Positions 8,287-19,378 are shown, counted from the stretch's first letter. The stretch is 64,000 bases of DNA from Cyanobium gracile PCC 6307 (GCF_000316515.1 NC_019675.1:62001-126000), one strand, 5' to 3'. Notes: generated by a model from the sequence alone, not told the origin. Made by a program: numbers and translations.

Positions 8287-9285
8287 TTGACCAGCACCGC
8301 CAAGCGCTTCGACGTGGTCGGCATCGGCAATGCCATCGTCGATGTGCTCGTCCAGGCCGACGACGCCTTCATCAAGGCCCACGGCCTCACCAAGGGCACC
8401 ATGGCCCTGGTGGATGAGGCCCAGGCCGAGCGGCTCTACGCCAGTGTCGGCGCCGGCCTGGAGACCTCCGGCGGCTCGGCCGCCAACACCCTGGCGGGCA
8501 TCGCCCAGCTGGGCGGCCGGGCGGGCTTCATCGGCCGGGTCCGGGACGACCAGCTCGGCGCGATCTTCGCCCACGACATCCGGGCCGTGGGGGCGAGCTT
8601 CGAGACCCCTCCGGCCGCCAGCGGTCCCTCCACCGCCCGCTGCCTGATCCTGGTCACCCCCGATGCCCAGCGCACCATGTGCACCTACCTGGGGGCCTCG
8701 GTGGGGCTGGACCCCGCCGACCTCGACCTGGAGATGGTGCGCCAGGCGAAAGTGCTGTATCTGGAGGGCTACCTCTGGGACAGCGAGGAGGCCAAGCGCG
8801 CCTTCATCGCCGCCGCCGAGGTGATGCGCGCCAGCGGCGGCGAGGTGGCTCTCTCCCTCTCCGATGCCTTCTGTGTCGAGCGCCACCGGGAGAGTTTCCT
8901 GGAGCTGGTCGACGGCCATGTCGATGTGCTGTTCGCCAACGAGATGGAGATCACCGCCCTCTACGGCACCGACAGCTTCGAGGCGGCGGCCGACCAGGTC
9001 CGCGGCCGCTGCAGGGTGGCGGCCCTCACCCGCAGCGAGCGGGGCTCACTGCTGCTGAGCGGCGAGACGACCCTGGCGATCGAGCCCTTCCACCTCGGCC
9101 CCCTGGTGGACACCACCGGTGCCGGTGACCTCTACGCCGCCGGCTTCCTCTACGGCCACACCCGGGGTGAGAGCCTGGAGCGCTGCGGACGGCTCGGTTC
9201 CCTCTGTGCCGGCCAGGTGGTCACCCAGCTGGGCCCCCGTCCCCAGGCCTCCCTGCCGGAGCTGGTGGCCCGCCACCTGGGCTGA
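8287..9285 (+). CDS. PfkB-family carbohydrate/nucleoside kinase
   Basis: A 332-residue ribokinase/PfkB-family kinase, related to adenosine kinases and fructokinases. Seen: the N-terminal block DVVGIGNAIVDVLV, substrate-site GGSAANTLAGIAQLGG, and the anion-hole signature DTTGAGDLYAAGFLYG with the catalytic Asp of GAGD. No feature separates adenosine kinase from sugar kinase here; the order of blocks is like the adenosine-kinase-like proteins common in cyanobacteria. Start is TTG at 8287. The last 65 bp overlap the convergent cutA gene. Confidence 0.92.
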   Translation: MTSTAKRFDVVGIGNAIVDVLVQADDAFIKAHGLTKGTMALVDEAQAERLYASVGAGLETSGGSAANTLAGIAQLGGRAGFIGRVRDDQLGAIFAHDIRAVGASFETPPAASGPSTARCLILVTPDAQRTMCTYLGASVGLDPADLDLEMVRQAKVLYLEGYLWDSEEAKRAFIAAAEVMRASGGEVALSLSDAFCVERHRESFLELVDGHVDVLFANEMEITALYGTDSFEAAADQVRGRCRVAALTRSERGSLLLSGETTLAIEPFHLGPLVDTTGAGDLYAAGFLYGHTRGESLERCGRLGSLCAGQVVTQLGPRPQASLPELVARHLG

Positions 9286-9610
9286 GCGGCAGCTGCTCCA
9301 GCAACCAGCGGCCGTAGGGGCCGTCGCTGGCGGCCGTCCAGTGGACCCATTCGGGGGTGTCGTAGCTGTGCAGCTCCCCCAGGGCGCGGCGCAGCGCCTC
9401 CAGATGGGCGGGGGTCGTCTTGAGCAGAAGTTGCACCTCCTCGCTCCGCTCCAGCCGGCCCTGCCAGCGATAGAGCGACACCACCGGATGCAGGCTGGCG
9501 CAGGCCACCAGGCCCCGCTCCAGCAGCTCCTGGGCCAGGGCTTCGGCCCGCTCCCGGTCGGCTTCGGTGGTGAGGACCAGGCTGAGGGGGGTGGGCGCGG
9601 GTCCAGGCAT
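9221..9610 (-). CDS. cutA: CutA1-type divalent-cation tolerance protein
   Basis: CutA1 proteins are small trimers with a ferredoxin-like fold, linked to copper and other divalent metal tolerance; their molecular role remains unclear. Seen: LVLTTEADRERAEALAQELL, the conserved GLVACASLHPVVSLYRWQG and EEVQLLLKTT, then SYDTPEWVHW, in family order. The core spans about residues 8-112; the last 20 residues (GGGPPAPAGRPGDGG) are low complexity and lie inside the convergent PfkB kinase gene. ATG at 9610 fits. It is 21 bp downstream of cobK on the same strand, so the two may be co-transcribed. Confidence 0.92.
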   Translation of the reverse strand: MPGPAPTPLSLVLTTEADRERAEALAQELLERGLVACASLHPVVSLYRWQGRLERSEEVQLLLKTTPAHLEALRRALGELHSYDTPEWVHWTAASDGPYGRWLLEQLPLSPGGGPPAPAGRPGDGGPAG

Positions 9611-9631
9611 GGGCGGGGGCAGGGGCCGGCT

Positions 9632-10495
9632 TCAGCCGTCGGGCCCAGTTTCGCCCAGCCGCTGCAGCAGTTCCTCCAGTGGCAGGACCTCCACCTGGAC
9701 AGGCTCCCCGGGCCGCTCCAGGAGCAGCAGGCGCAGACCTAGGTCGGCGCAGATGCGGTGCCAGCGCTCTTCGTTGGCGCCCCCGGAGCGGCGGCAGAGC
9801 ACGGTGTCGATCTGCCAGTGGCGGCAGAGGGCGCGCTCGATGCGGCCGTCGCCCCCGGGCCGCAGGGGGGCCAGCCGCTGCGGCGGCAGTCCGGCGGCCA
9901 GGGCCGTCGCCAGGGCGTCGCCCTGGGGCAGCAGGCGGGCGTGATGCAGCACGCCCGGCGAGGCCGCCACGGCCTCGGCCAGGCGGCGGGCGCCGATGGC
10001 CAGCAGCAGCCGTTCCCCCGGCTGGCACAGGCGACCGAGGCCGGCCAGATCGTCCAGGGGCTGGGCACCGGCGGTGTTCAGGTCGGGCCGCAGCAGCCGC
10101 AGCAGGGGCTGGGAGCGGGCGCTGCAGCCGCGGGCGAGGGCAGCGCTGATGCGGGTGGCGAAGGGGTGGGTCGCATCGATCACCCAGGTGTATGGGGCGC
10201 CCCGAAGTCCGGCGTCAGCCAGTTCAGCGGCGACCCCGGCCTCGGGCCCGTCGCCCCCCCCGATCGCCCCCACGGCCAGCTCCTGGCGGGGATGGGTGCC
10301 ATAGGCCAGGGCGGCGGCCCGGCTCACCAGCGAAACCTTCAGGCGCCAGCCCCTGGCCAGAAGCTCCCGGGCCAGGGGCGGCCCCTCCCCCGTGCCGGCC
10401 ACCAGCCAGATCCGGCCGCCATCACAGCCGCCGGCACGACCGGGCGGATCGGCCTGGATCCCGTCGGGCGGATGCATCAGGATGGGTCCTCCCAT
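9632..10495 (-). CDS. cobK: Precorrin-6A reductase, CobK/CbiJ family
   Basis: Reduces precorrin-6A (or the cobalt form) in corrin-ring synthesis for cobalamin, using NAD(P)H. Seen: the N-terminal nucleotide-binding loop IWLVAGTGEGPPLARELLAR, the family motif VIDATHPFATRISAAL, and the C-terminal RSGGANEERWHRICADLGL ending LLERPGEPVQVEVLPLEEL. At 287 residues (or 281 from the internal ATG at 10477) it has the usual length of about 250-290. No other cobalamin genes are near. It is divergent from the SSB gene with only 14 bp between the start codons, so promoters must lie inside coding sequence. Confidence 0.88.
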   Translation of the reverse strand: MGGPILMHPPDGIQADPPGRAGGCDGGRIWLVAGTGEGPPLARELLARGWRLKVSLVSRAAALAYGTHPRQELAVGAIGGGDGPEAGVAAELADAGLRGAPYTWVIDATHPFATRISAALARGCSARSQPLLRLLRPDLNTAGAQPLDDLAGLGRLCQPGERLLLAIGARRLAEAVAASPGVLHHARLLPQGDALATALAAGLPPQRLAPLRPGGDGRIERALCRHWQIDTVLCRRSGGANEERWHRICADLGLRLLLLERPGEPVQVEVLPLEELLQRLGETGPDG

Positions 10496-10509
10496 CTGTT
10501 GGTCCGGGC

Positions 10510-11040
10510 GTGAATCACTGCTTGCTGGAGGTGGAGGTCCTGGAGGCGCCCCAGGTGCGTTACACCCAGGACAACCAGACGCCGGTGGCCGAAATGGCCG
10601 TCCAGATCGAGGGGCTGCGGCCCGACGATCCCCCGGGTCAGCTGAAGGTGGTGGGCTGGGGCAACCTGGCCCAGGATCTGCAGAACAGGGTGCAGGTGGG
10701 CCAGCGCTTCGTGCTCGAGGGCCGGCTGCGCATGAACACCGTCACCCGCCAGGACGGGGTCAAGGAGAAGCGGGCCGAGTTCACCCTGGCACGTCTCCAT
10801 CCCCTCAGCCCCGGCACCGGCTCCGGCGTCACCCCGGCACCGTCTGCAGCTCCGGCCCGAAGCCCGGCCCCCCTGCCGACCCCGCGCCCCGGCGGTGGCG
10901 CCGCCACCCCCGCCCCACGGCGGCCCCCCGCGCCGGCACCGTCCCGGTCGGCTGGTGCAGCGGCCGCCGAGCCCGCCGCCCCCGTCTGGGACACCTCTCC
11001 GCTGGTCCCCCTGGGGGACGATGACGAGATCCCGTTCTGA
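10510..11040 (+). CDS. ssb: Single-stranded DNA-binding protein (OB fold, acidic tip)
   Basis: A 176-residue SSB-like protein. Residues 1-100 form the OB-fold region (NHCLLEVEVLEAPQVRYTQD, QLKVVGWGNLAQDLQ, VLEGRLRMNTVTRQDG). Residues about 105-160 are a flexible Pro/Ala/Arg-rich linker. The C-terminus is GDDDEIPF, the acidic-hydrophobic tip by which SSBs recruit replication and repair proteins. The frame is open far upstream, but GTG at 10510 places the OB fold at the N-terminus as in the family. Cyanobacteria often carry more than one SSB, so whether this is the main replicative copy cannot be decided. It abuts the convergent 83-codon gene. Confidence 0.88.
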   Translation: MNHCLLEVEVLEAPQVRYTQDNQTPVAEMAVQIEGLRPDDPPGQLKVVGWGNLAQDLQNRVQVGQRFVLEGRLRMNTVTRQDGVKEKRAEFTLARLHPLSPGTGSGVTPAPSAAPARSPAPLPTPRPGGGAATPAPRRPPAPAPSRSAGAAAAEPAAPVWDTSPLVPLGDDDEIPF

Positions 11041-11292
11041 TCAGAGCCGTTCGGCGGCCTGGTCGATCAGCTGGCCCAGTTCCCGCTCCAGGGCCGCCAG
11101 ATCCAGCCGCCATTCGCTCCAGCGGCCGCTGTCCAGCTGGCGCAGCAGCCAGAGCCTGTCCTCCCCCAGCTGGGTGAGCAGCTCGGCGGTGGAGGGGGCC
11201 TCAGCCACGCTCCAGGGGGTGTCGACGTCGGCGGATGCCCCCGCGGGGCTGGCGGTGAAGCCGTCTTGGGGGCTGGCTTGGGGGCTGGCCAT
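11041..11292 (-). CDS. Small conserved hypothetical protein
   Basis: An 83-residue protein not assigned to a family. Residues 1-30 are low complexity; residues 36-83 look folded and helical: ELLTQLGEDRLWLLRQLDSG, then WSEWRLDLAALERELGQLID. The dense Leu/Glu/Arg pattern suggests a short helical hairpin. ATG at 11290-11292 is used; an open frame extends upstream but overlaps the divergent DUF2854 gene. Its stop codon directly abuts that of the SSB gene. Confidence 0.65.
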   Translation of the reverse strand: MASPQASPQDGFTASPAGASADVDTPWSVAEAPSTAELLTQLGEDRLWLLRQLDSGRWSEWRLDLAALERELGQLIDQAAERL

Positions 11293-11352
11293 GGGGCGGC
11301 GGGGCGGAACCTGGGGACGCCATCCTGGCCCCCGCTGACGGAGAATGGGGCG

Positions 11353-11940
11353 ATGCAAGCGTTTCTCTCCCCCGGCAGCCTGGTGACCGTCGCCGGTGCC
11401 GTTCTCACCGTGATCGGATCGATCGCCTACGCCACCGACAGCCCCAACATCAGCCTGGCCGGGGTCTTCTACGGCGTGCCGATCCTGCTGGGGGGGCTGG
11501 CCCTGAAATCCTCCGAGCTGCCCCCCGCCGAGCGGCTCACGCCCGCCGCCCAACTGCGTGACTTGCGCCAGAAACCCGGCAACGAAGCCCTGCGCAAGCT
11601 GCTGGCCGACGTCACCCGCTGGCGCTACGGCCAGAAGGCCCACCTGGAGAGTTCCCTGGAGGCCCTCAAGCTCTGGGACGAAGACGCCCCACCCCAGCTG
11701 GTGGCCGTCGAGGAGCTGGAGGCGGGCGGCGGCTACGGGCTGCGGCTGACGATCGAGTGCCACGGGGTTGCCTTCGAGCGCTGGCAGGATCGGCGGGAGC
11801 GGCTGGGCCGTTTCTTCGGTCCCGGCCTCACGGCTGACCTTCAGCAGGCCGGCCCCGGCCGCCTGCAGCTGAGCCTGCTGCCGGCCACCCCCCCTGGCCC
11901 TGCCCCCTCCGACCCGTCCCTCGCCGCCCCCGTCCCTTGA
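11353..11940 (+). CDS. DUF2854 family membrane protein
   Basis: A 195-residue protein of a family restricted to cyanobacteria and plastids. Seen: two close membrane spans at about residues 10-28 and 34-53 ([19 protein letters not shown] and [19 protein letters not shown]), then a soluble domain with [20 protein letters not shown] and [19 protein letters not shown], and a Pro-rich C-terminal tail. Function unknown. The ATG at 11353 puts the first span at the N-terminus; an earlier in-frame ATG would add low-complexity sequence. The stop overlaps the TTG start of argB (TTGA), suggesting translational coupling. Confidence 0.85.
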   Translation: MQAFLSPGSLVTVAGAVLTVIGSIAYATDSPNISLAGVFYGVPILLGGLALKSSELPPAERLTPAAQLRDLRQKPGNEALRKLLADVTRWRYGQKAHLESSLEALKLWDEDAPPQLVAVEELEAGGGYGLRLTIECHGVAFERWQDRRERLGRFFGPGLTADLQQAGPGRLQLSLLPATPPGPAPSDPSLAAPVP

Positions 11941-12833
11941 GTCCCGATCGGCACATCAGCGCGGAAGACACCTTGCGGGTGTCCGTGCTCAGCGAAGCCC
12001 TGCCCTACATCCAGCGCTTCGCCGGCCGCCGCATCGTGATCAAGTACGGCGGGGCGGCCATGGTGCGCGAGGACCTGCGTGAGGCCGTCTTCCGCGACCT
12101 CGCCCTGCTCGCCTGCGTCGGCGTCCAGCCGGTGGTGGTGCACGGCGGCGGACCGGAGATCAACCAGTGGCTGGCGAAGCTGGCGATCGAGCCCCGCTTC
12201 CAGGACGGGCTGCGCGTTACCAGCCCCGACACCATGGACGTGGTGGAGATGGTGCTGGTGGGGCGGGTCAACAAGCAGATCGTCAACGGTCTCAACCGGG
12301 TGGGCGGCCGGGCCGTGGGCCTCTCCGGCAGTGATGGCGGCCTGGTGCTGGCTCGCACCATGGGCGATGGCACCCTCGGCATGGTGGGCGATGTGGCCCG
12401 GGTGGATCCCTCCGTACTCGCCCCCCTGCTCGCGGCCGGCTACATCCCGGTGATCTCCAGCGTGGCCCCCAACGCCGATGGTCTGGCCCACAACATCAAT
12501 GCCGACACCGTGGCCGGCGAGCTGGCCGCGGCCCTGCAGGCGGAGAAGCTGATCCTGCTGACCGACACCCCCGGCATCCTGCGCGACCGCCACGACCCCG
12601 CCAGCCTGATCCGCCAGCTCACCCTCTCGGAGGGTCGCCGGCTGATCGCCGACGGAGTGGTGGAGGGGGGGATGACCCCCAAGACCGAGTGCTGCATCCG
12701 GGCCCTGGCCCAGGGGGTGAAGGCGGCCCACATCGTCGATGGCCGGGTGGCCCATTCCCTGCTGCTGGAGGTGTTCACCAACGCCGGCATCGGCACCATG
12801 GTGGTGGGCAGCCCTGGCCTGGTGCATGGTTGA
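11937..12833 (+). CDS. argB: Acetylglutamate kinase
   Basis: Phosphorylates N-acetylglutamate in the second step of arginine synthesis. In cyanobacteria it is the target of the nitrogen signal protein PII, which relieves arginine inhibition. The 298-residue length is typical. Seen: [10 protein letters not shown] at the N-terminus, [45 protein letters not shown] and the C-terminal [18 protein letters not shown]. The N-terminal helix before the kinase core ([16 protein letters not shown]) is the extension that supports hexamer formation and arginine control. Start is TTG at 11937, overlapping the preceding stop; the stop overlaps the next gene by 8 bp. Confidence 0.97.
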   Translation: MSPDRHISAEDTLRVSVLSEALPYIQRFAGRRIVIKYGGAAMVREDLREAVFRDLALLACVGVQPVVVHGGGPEINQWLAKLAIEPRFQDGLRVTSPDTMDVVEMVLVGRVNKQIVNGLNRVGGRAVGLSGSDGGLVLARTMGDGTLGMVGDVARVDPSVLAPLLAAGYIPVISSVAPNADGLAHNINADTVAGELAAALQAEKLILLTDTPGILRDRHDPASLIRQLTLSEGRRLIADGVVEGGMTPKTECCIRALAQGVKAAHIVDGRVAHSLLLEVFTNAGIGTMVVGSPGLVHG

Positions 12834-13962
12834 GGAGGATCCCCTCGCCGAGGCCCGCCGGGCGCTCGATCGTGGTGAGTACGGCCAGGTGCTGCGGTTG
12901 CTGGAGCCCCTCCAGGAGGAGCGCTCCCCCCTGACGGCCGCCGGCGCCGAGCTGCGTCTGCTGATGGCCACCGCCCTGATGGGCCAGGGGCGCACCGACC
13001 AGGCGGCGGCCTGCTGCCGCGGCCTCGCCCGCTGCCCCGATGCGACCCTGCGGGCCCAGGCCAAGGCCCTCCTGCTGGTGCTGGAGGCCCCGGAGCTGCG
13101 CCGTCCCAGCAACTGGTCGCTGACCCTGCCGGACCTCGCCGGCACCACCCCACTCGAAGGGGTCGGCGCCGGGGTCAGCCGCCGCTCCCGCCGCCGCCCG
13201 GAGCCGCCGCCGCCCCCGCCGGTGGGGCCCACCCGGGCGCCGGTGGGCTTTGCGGTGGTGGTGGCGGTGGTGCTCCTGCTGCTGGCTTCCCTCTTGGGGG
13301 GCTGCATGGAGGTGCGCACCGAGCTGCGCTTCGAGGGCCCCGGCCGGCTCCAGGTCAGCCACCAGCTGCGCAGTGACACCGGCACCGACAGCCCCTGGCA
13401 GCGACGGTTCGTCGCGGCGTTGGAGGGACATGCCGACGGGATCTCCGCCCCCGGGCCCTTCCGCCCCTCCGGCGGCAGCGGCGACCGGCTGGTCTCCACC
13501 CCCGTGCTGCCCGCCCGTGAGGCCCTCGCTGCCCTGGTGGGCAGCCTGGAGCTGGCGGGCAGGCTGAGCGGCGTCCCCCTGGCGGCACCGGTGGTGGTCT
13601 GGGAGGAACGCAACTGGCTGCTGGGCGTCCGCCAGCATCTGCAGCTGGAGCTCGATCTCCAGGCCCTCGAGGCGATCCCGGGGCTGGATCTTGTGCTCGT
13701 GCTCGCCCCGGTGCGGCCGGCGGCGGTGCGGCGGGCGAGCCCCGCTGCCATTGCGGCGGTCCCAGCGGCAGACGGCGGCGGCCGCCGCCGTCTGCTCTGG
13801 CCCCTCCAGCCCGGGCAGGTCAATGTCCTGGACCTGCGCTGCTGGCGCTGGAGCGGCCTGGGGCTGGGGGCGGCGGCGGTGGGCCTGGCTCTGCCGCTGG
13901 TGCTCTGCCTGCAGGCGATCCGGCGGCGGCTGGGCTTCGGCCTGCCGGAGCTGCCGGCCTGA
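12826..13962 (+). CDS. DUF3153-type membrane protein with helical-repeat head
   Basis: A 378-residue protein. Residues 1-90 form an Ala/Leu-rich helical region that looks like TPR-type repeats ([38 protein letters not shown]). Then a Pro/Arg linker, a membrane span near 140-158 ([17 protein letters not shown]), a periplasmic part starting [20 protein letters not shown] and a second span near 345-368. The middle part matches the cyanobacterial DUF3153 pattern as I remember it; function unknown. ATG at 12826 overlaps the end of argB by 8 bp, so the two are probably co-translated, though no link to arginine synthesis is apparent. Confidence 0.75.
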   Translation: MVEEDPLAEARRALDRGEYGQVLRLLEPLQEERSPLTAAGAELRLLMATALMGQGRTDQAAACCRGLARCPDATLRAQAKALLLVLEAPELRRPSNWSLTLPDLAGTTPLEGVGAGVSRRSRRRPEPPPPPPVGPTRAPVGFAVVVAVVLLLLASLLGGCMEVRTELRFEGPGRLQVSHQLRSDTGTDSPWQRRFVAALEGHADGISAPGPFRPSGGSGDRLVSTPVLPAREALAALVGSLELAGRLSGVPLAAPVVVWEERNWLLGVRQHLQLELDLQALEAIPGLDLVLVLAPVRPAAVRRASPAAIAAVPAADGGGRRRLLWPLQPGQVNVLDLRCWRWSGLGLGAAAVGLALPLVLCLQAIRRRLGFGLPELPA

Positions 13963-13990
13963 CCCCCCGGCCCGGGGGCCGGCGCCGATC

Positions 13991-16354
13991 TCAGAGTTCC
14001 AGGGGGTCAGGATCGATCGTCAGGCTCACACCCGTGGGCAGGGCCCGGCGCAGGTCGGCTTCGGGGGGAAGGGGCAGCGCCGCTTGCCCCTCCGGTACCC
14101 CATCGGCGGCTCCGTCCGCCCCGGTGCTGCTGCCGTGCAGCAGCAGCTGCCAGCGGCTGCGGCCCGCCACCCTGGCCACGGGGGCGGGGGCCGGGCCGAT
14201 CACCACCCAGCCGGCCGCCTCAACAGCGGGACGGATCCGTTCGGCCAGGGCGGCGGCGGCCGTGGCCGTGCCGCTGGGGGTGGGACCGGCCAGCCGCAGC
14301 AGGCAGGCCCGGCCGAAGGGCACCATGCCCCCCTGGCGGCGCAGCTCCAGTTCCTCGGCCAGGAAGGCGGCGTAGCGGCCGTCCACCAGGTGGCGGATCA
14401 CCGGATGCTCGGGGCTGTAGGTCTGCACCAGAACCTCGCCGGGGCGTTCCCCCCGGCCGGCGCGGCCGGCGAGCTGCAGCAGCAGCTGCAGGCACTGCTC
14501 GGTGGCGCGCAGATCGGGCCGGTGCAGCAGGCCGTCGGCCGCCAGGACTGCCGCCAGGGTCACCCGGGGCAGGTCCATGCCCTTGGCCAGCATCTGGGTC
14601 CCTACCAGCACGTCCGCCTCGCCGGCCGCGAAGCGCTCCAGCAGGCGGCGATGACCATCCCGTCCCCGGGTGGTGTCCCGGTCGAAGCGGATCAGCCGCA
14701 GGCCCTCCAGTTCCGTCGCCAGCTGCTCCATCACCCGCTGGGTGCCGGCGCCGAAGGGCTTGAAGGCGGTGGACCCGCAGTGGCCGCAGCGATCGCCCAT
14801 CTCCTGGCGGTGGTCGCACCAGTGGCAGCGGAGCCACTCCCGACCCTCGCGGCCGCCGGCCCGGGGGCCGCGGTGGACGGTGAGGGGCACGTCGCAGTGG
14901 GGACACTGCACCACCTCGCCGCAGCTGCGGCAGCTCAGGAAGGAGCGGTAGCCGCGCCGGGGCACCAGCACGACGGCCTGCTCGCCCCGCTCCTGCAGGG
15001 TCTCGAGCCGGGCCATCAGGGGGCGGCTGATCAGGCGGCGGTGCCCCTCCTCCAGTTCCTGGCGCATGTCCACCAGCCGCACCGGCGGCAGGGGCCGGCG
15101 GCCGATCCGCTCCGGCAGCGGCAGCAGGCGGGTGTCGGCAGGCTGGCCCCCGGGGCGCGGCTGGCAGCGCCACCAGGTCTCGAGGGAGGGGGTGGCACTG
15201 CCGAGCACCAGCCGGGCCCCCGTCTGGCGGGCCCGCAGCCGGGCCACCTCCCGGGCGTGGTAGCAGGGCATGGGGCTCTCCTGCTTGTAGGAGGCATCGT
15301 GTTCCTCGTCCAGCACGATCAGGCCCAGCTGGCCCAGCGGCAGAAAGACGGCGGAGCGGGTGCCCACCGCCAGGCAGGGCTCGCGGTGCCGGGCGGCCTC
15401 GAGGCAGCGCCGCCAGGTGACGACCCGCTCCCCGTCCCCCATGCCGCTGTGATATTCGATCACCGCGGGACCGAAGCGGCGCCGGCAGCGGTCGAGCAGC
15501 TGGGGGATGAGACCGATCTCCGGCGCCAGGATCAGCACGCTGCGCCCCGCCGCCAGCTCCCGGGCCGCGGCCTGCAGGTAGACCTCGGTCTTGCCGGAGC
15601 CGGTCACGCCCCAGAGCAGCAGGTTCTGGCCCGGCGGCGCCTCGGCGATGGCGGCCATGGCCGCGGCCTGGGCCGGACTGGGTGGCCGGGCGTTCTCCAG
15701 GGGGGCCGATCCAGCGCCCGCCCTGCCGCCGGTCAGGCCCGGGGCGCCGCCAGCCCTCGACGGGCCGCGGCCGGCCTCCCTCAGGAGCAGGCCCCGGCGC
15801 TCCATCGTGCCGATCAGGGAGCGGCCGAAGCCGGCCTCCTGCACCAGATCGCGCAGCAGCCGCGCCCCCCCGTGGCTGGCCAGGTGGTCCAGCAGCGCCT
15901 GCTGGCGGGGGGTGATGGACGCCGCGACTGCGGCCGGGTTGGGCCGCACGGTCCAGAGGGTCCGTCCCTGGCCGGGGGGACGGCGGGATTGCCCCAGCCA
16001 GCCCGGCGGCAGCGCGCTCTTGAGGGTGCGGAACAGGCCGCTGTGGCACTGCCGGGCCACGCCCTCCAGCAGGTCCTGCCAGAGCGGATCGATCGCGGCA
16101 CTCTCCAGCACCGCCTCCACCGCCAGGATCGAGCGACCCTCCATCGCGCTCGGACAGGCGGCCGCCGTTGCCACCACCAGGCCGGTGTGGGGCCGCCCCT
16201 GCAGACGGACCCGCACCAGATCCCCCACCCCGATGGCCAGGCCCGAGGGGTTCGCGTAGGTGAAGGCCCGCCCCTCCCGGCCGGCCTCCAGCCACACCTC
16301 CAGCCAGCCCGGGGGGGCGGCTCCGGGTGGGGACGGTGAGGAGTTGGCCGGCAA
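13991..16354 (-). CDS. priA: Primosomal helicase PriA (replication factor Y)
   Basis: Restarts stalled replication forks by binding fork DNA and loading the helicase. At 787 residues it has the usual length. Seen: N-terminal DNA-binding part (FTYANPSGLAIGVGDLVRV), Walker A as WGVTGSGKTEVYLQ, DEEHD as the DEAH-type motif, GSATPSLETW as motif III, a zinc-binding block with paired cysteines (CRSCGEVVQCPHC, CHWCDH, CGHCGS), and GTQMLAKGMDLPRV in the second helicase lobe. It is convergent with the DUF3153 gene, 28 bp away, and divergent from sigA across a 459 bp gap. Confidence 0.97.
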   Translation of the reverse strand: MPANSSPSPPGAAPPGWLEVWLEAGREGRAFTYANPSGLAIGVGDLVRVRLQGRPHTGLVVATAAACPSAMEGRSILAVEAVLESAAIDPLWQDLLEGVARQCHSGLFRTLKSALPPGWLGQSRRPPGQGRTLWTVRPNPAAVAASITPRQQALLDHLASHGGARLLRDLVQEAGFGRSLIGTMERRGLLLREAGRGPSRAGGAPGLTGGRAGAGSAPLENARPPSPAQAAAMAAIAEAPPGQNLLLWGVTGSGKTEVYLQAAARELAAGRSVLILAPEIGLIPQLLDRCRRRFGPAVIEYHSGMGDGERVVTWRRCLEAARHREPCLAVGTRSAVFLPLGQLGLIVLDEEHDASYKQESPMPCYHAREVARLRARQTGARLVLGSATPSLETWWRCQPRPGGQPADTRLLPLPERIGRRPLPPVRLVDMRQELEEGHRRLISRPLMARLETLQERGEQAVVLVPRRGYRSFLSCRSCGEVVQCPHCDVPLTVHRGPRAGGREGREWLRCHWCDHRQEMGDRCGHCGSTAFKPFGAGTQRVMEQLATELEGLRLIRFDRDTTRGRDGHRRLLERFAAGEADVLVGTQMLAKGMDLPRVTLAAVLAADGLLHRPDLRATEQCLQLLLQLAGRAGRGERPGEVLVQTYSPEHPVIRHLVDGRYAAFLAEELELRRQGGMVPFGRACLLRLAGPTPSGTATAAAALAERIRPAVEAAGWVVIGPAPAPVARVAGRSRWQLLLHGSSTGADGAADGVPEGQAALPLPPEADLRRALPTGVSLTIDPDPLEL

Positions 16355-16813
16355 TCTTGCAAAGATCTCACGCCATTCCTAGGATGACGGCGTTGGGCCG
16401 CTCGAAAGGCTGCCGTCGGAACCGCGCAGAGTTCCGTCCACAGGGAAGACCCGCTGAGGATCCAGGGATTCACTCCCTCTTCACTCCTCCGGTCTGAGAC
16501 CACCCGTGACAGCCCTGCACCGGCTCTGGCCGACGTCCACCATCCCAATCACGCTCCTGGAGCGATCCATCCCCCATCCATCGGCATCGGCGACGTGAGC
16601 GGGGTCCTCCCTTCCGCCACGTCCTGTTGCTTCCCTGGCCCTCCCGCCCGGCTTCTTACCGGCAGTGTGGAGGATGGGAACCGGAGTCACCGACCCGGAG
16701 GGCAGGAACCGGCTGATGGGATCACGCTCCTGACCATCTCCGGGCCCCATGCCCCGCCCGCCTTTCCCTCGCCCGCTTCATTCCCCCGCCCCCTCCCCTT
16801 TCGCGTCGTTTCC
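16355..16813 (+). other. Intergenic region between priA and sigA starts
   Basis: A 459 bp gap between divergent genes. An open frame reaches upstream of the sigA ATG to 16595, but its sequence is Pro/Ser-rich and does not look like protein. I see no tRNA, no strong hairpin and no convincing -35/-10 pair. The length is consistent with a long leader or several promoters for the principal sigma factor. Confidence 0.5.
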
Positions 16814-18112
<1,299 letters not shown>

Positions 18113-18190
18113 CGCCCTTCCGTTTTCGGAGAATCAAAAACAGTTTGGCGACTGCATGGTCATCCTCTTCAGCCGCTCGCCCGGACTCCG

Positions 18191-19300
18191 ATGAAGGAAC
18201 ACGATCCTCTGCTGCGCCTGACGGTTGTGCTGCCCACCTTCAACGAGTGCTCCAATGTGGAGCCCATCGTCGAGGAGCTGCTGCCCCTGAGAGACAGCTT
18301 CGACCTGGAACTGCTGTTTGTTGATGATGATTCCAGTGATGGAACATCGGAAAAGGTGCGGATGCTGGCCCACCGCCACGGTTGCGTTCGGCTCATCCGT
18401 CGCGTCGGCCGCTTCGGCCTCTCCAGCGCCATCAAGGAGGGGATTCTCGATGCCACCGGCGATGTGGTGGTGGTCATGGACAGTGACGGCCAGCATGAGC
18501 CCGCCTCGGTGGCCCATGCCGTCTCCGCCCTGATCGAGAGTGGCGGCGATCTCATGGTCGGCAGCCGCTTCCATCCCGACGCCAGCATCATGGGCCTGAG
18601 CGAACGGCGGGAGCGGAACTCCAACTGGGCGAACACGGTGGCCCGGTTCAGCCTGCCCCGCTACCGCCATCTGACCGACTACATGAGTGGTTTCTTCGCC
18701 CTCCGCCCCGAGCGTTGCCTCCCCTACGTGCGGCAGGTGGATGTCAATGGCTTCAAGTTTCTCTATGAACTGCTGGCCCTCAGCCACGGCCATCTGGCGG
18801 TGGCCGAGGTGCCCCTGAGTTTCCAGCCCCGCAGCGCCGGGGAATCGAAGCTCAACCTGGCGGTGATCTGGGATCTGGGGGTCTCGATCCTGCACACCCT
18901 GCTGCTGCGCATGGTGCCGCGGCGGGCCGTCAGCTTTGCCCTGGTGGGCGGCACCGGCATCGGCATCCACCTGCTGGTGTTCGCCCTCAGCCAGGACCTT
19001 CTGGGTCTCAGCTTCGAGCAGGCCCAGGTGGTGGCGGTGGTCAGCGCCGGCTGTTCCAACTACCTGATCAACAACGTGCTGACCTTCCGCTCCCAGCAAC
19101 TGAGCGGCATCGCCCTGGTGTTCGGCCTGATCCGCTTCCTGCTGGTCACCTCCCTGGGGATGGCGGCCAACGTGGGGGTGTCCTCGGCGTTCTATCGGCA
19201 GGTCACCCCCCAGCCGCTGCTGGCCCTGCTGGCCGGGATCGCCGTCGACTTCGTCTGGAAGTACGCAGCGTCCTCCCGTTTCGTCTGGAACACGCCCTAG
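18191..19300 (+). CDS. Family 2 glycosyltransferase with C-terminal GtrA-like membrane domain
   Basis: A 369-residue two-domain protein. Residues 1-235 are a GT2 catalytic domain like polyprenyl-phosphate (dolichyl-phosphate) mannosyl/glucosyl transferases: LTVVLPTFNECSNVEPIVEE, FVDDDSSDGTSE and the DxD-type VVMDSDGQHEP. Residues about 245-369 carry four membrane spans typical of GtrA domains (RRAVSFALVGGTGIGIHLL, ending DFVWKYAASSRFVW). Such proteins make a lipid-linked sugar donor used on the other side of the membrane. The next gene is an ArnT-like transferase that uses lipid-linked sugars, which fits a shared pathway. ATG at 18191. Confidence 0.9.
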   Translation: MKEHDPLLRLTVVLPTFNECSNVEPIVEELLPLRDSFDLELLFVDDDSSDGTSEKVRMLAHRHGCVRLIRRVGRFGLSSAIKEGILDATGDVVVVMDSDGQHEPASVAHAVSALIESGGDLMVGSRFHPDASIMGLSERRERNSNWANTVARFSLPRYRHLTDYMSGFFALRPERCLPYVRQVDVNGFKFLYELLALSHGHLAVAEVPLSFQPRSAGESKLNLAVIWDLGVSILHTLLLRMVPRRAVSFALVGGTGIGIHLLVFALSQDLLGLSFEQAQVVAVVSAGCSNYLINNVLTFRSQQLSGIALVFGLIRFLLVTSLGMAANVGVSSAFYRQVTPQPLLALLAGIAVDFVWKYAASSRFVWNTP

Positions 19301-19378
19301 GGCCATCCGGCCCCGAGCCGGGGGACAGGACGGAGGGCCCTGGCCTTAACTTCCCCTTGATCACGTCGTCGACCCAGC

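Noticed and set aside
6889-8919. 676-codon minus-strand open frame over purA and the PfkB kinase
   Set aside because: Shadow caused by high GC in third codon positions; both plus-strand genes have complete motifs.
13691-16339. 882-codon plus-strand open frame over priA
   Set aside because: Low-complexity Gly/Ala/Gln/Arg sequence opposite a complete priA.
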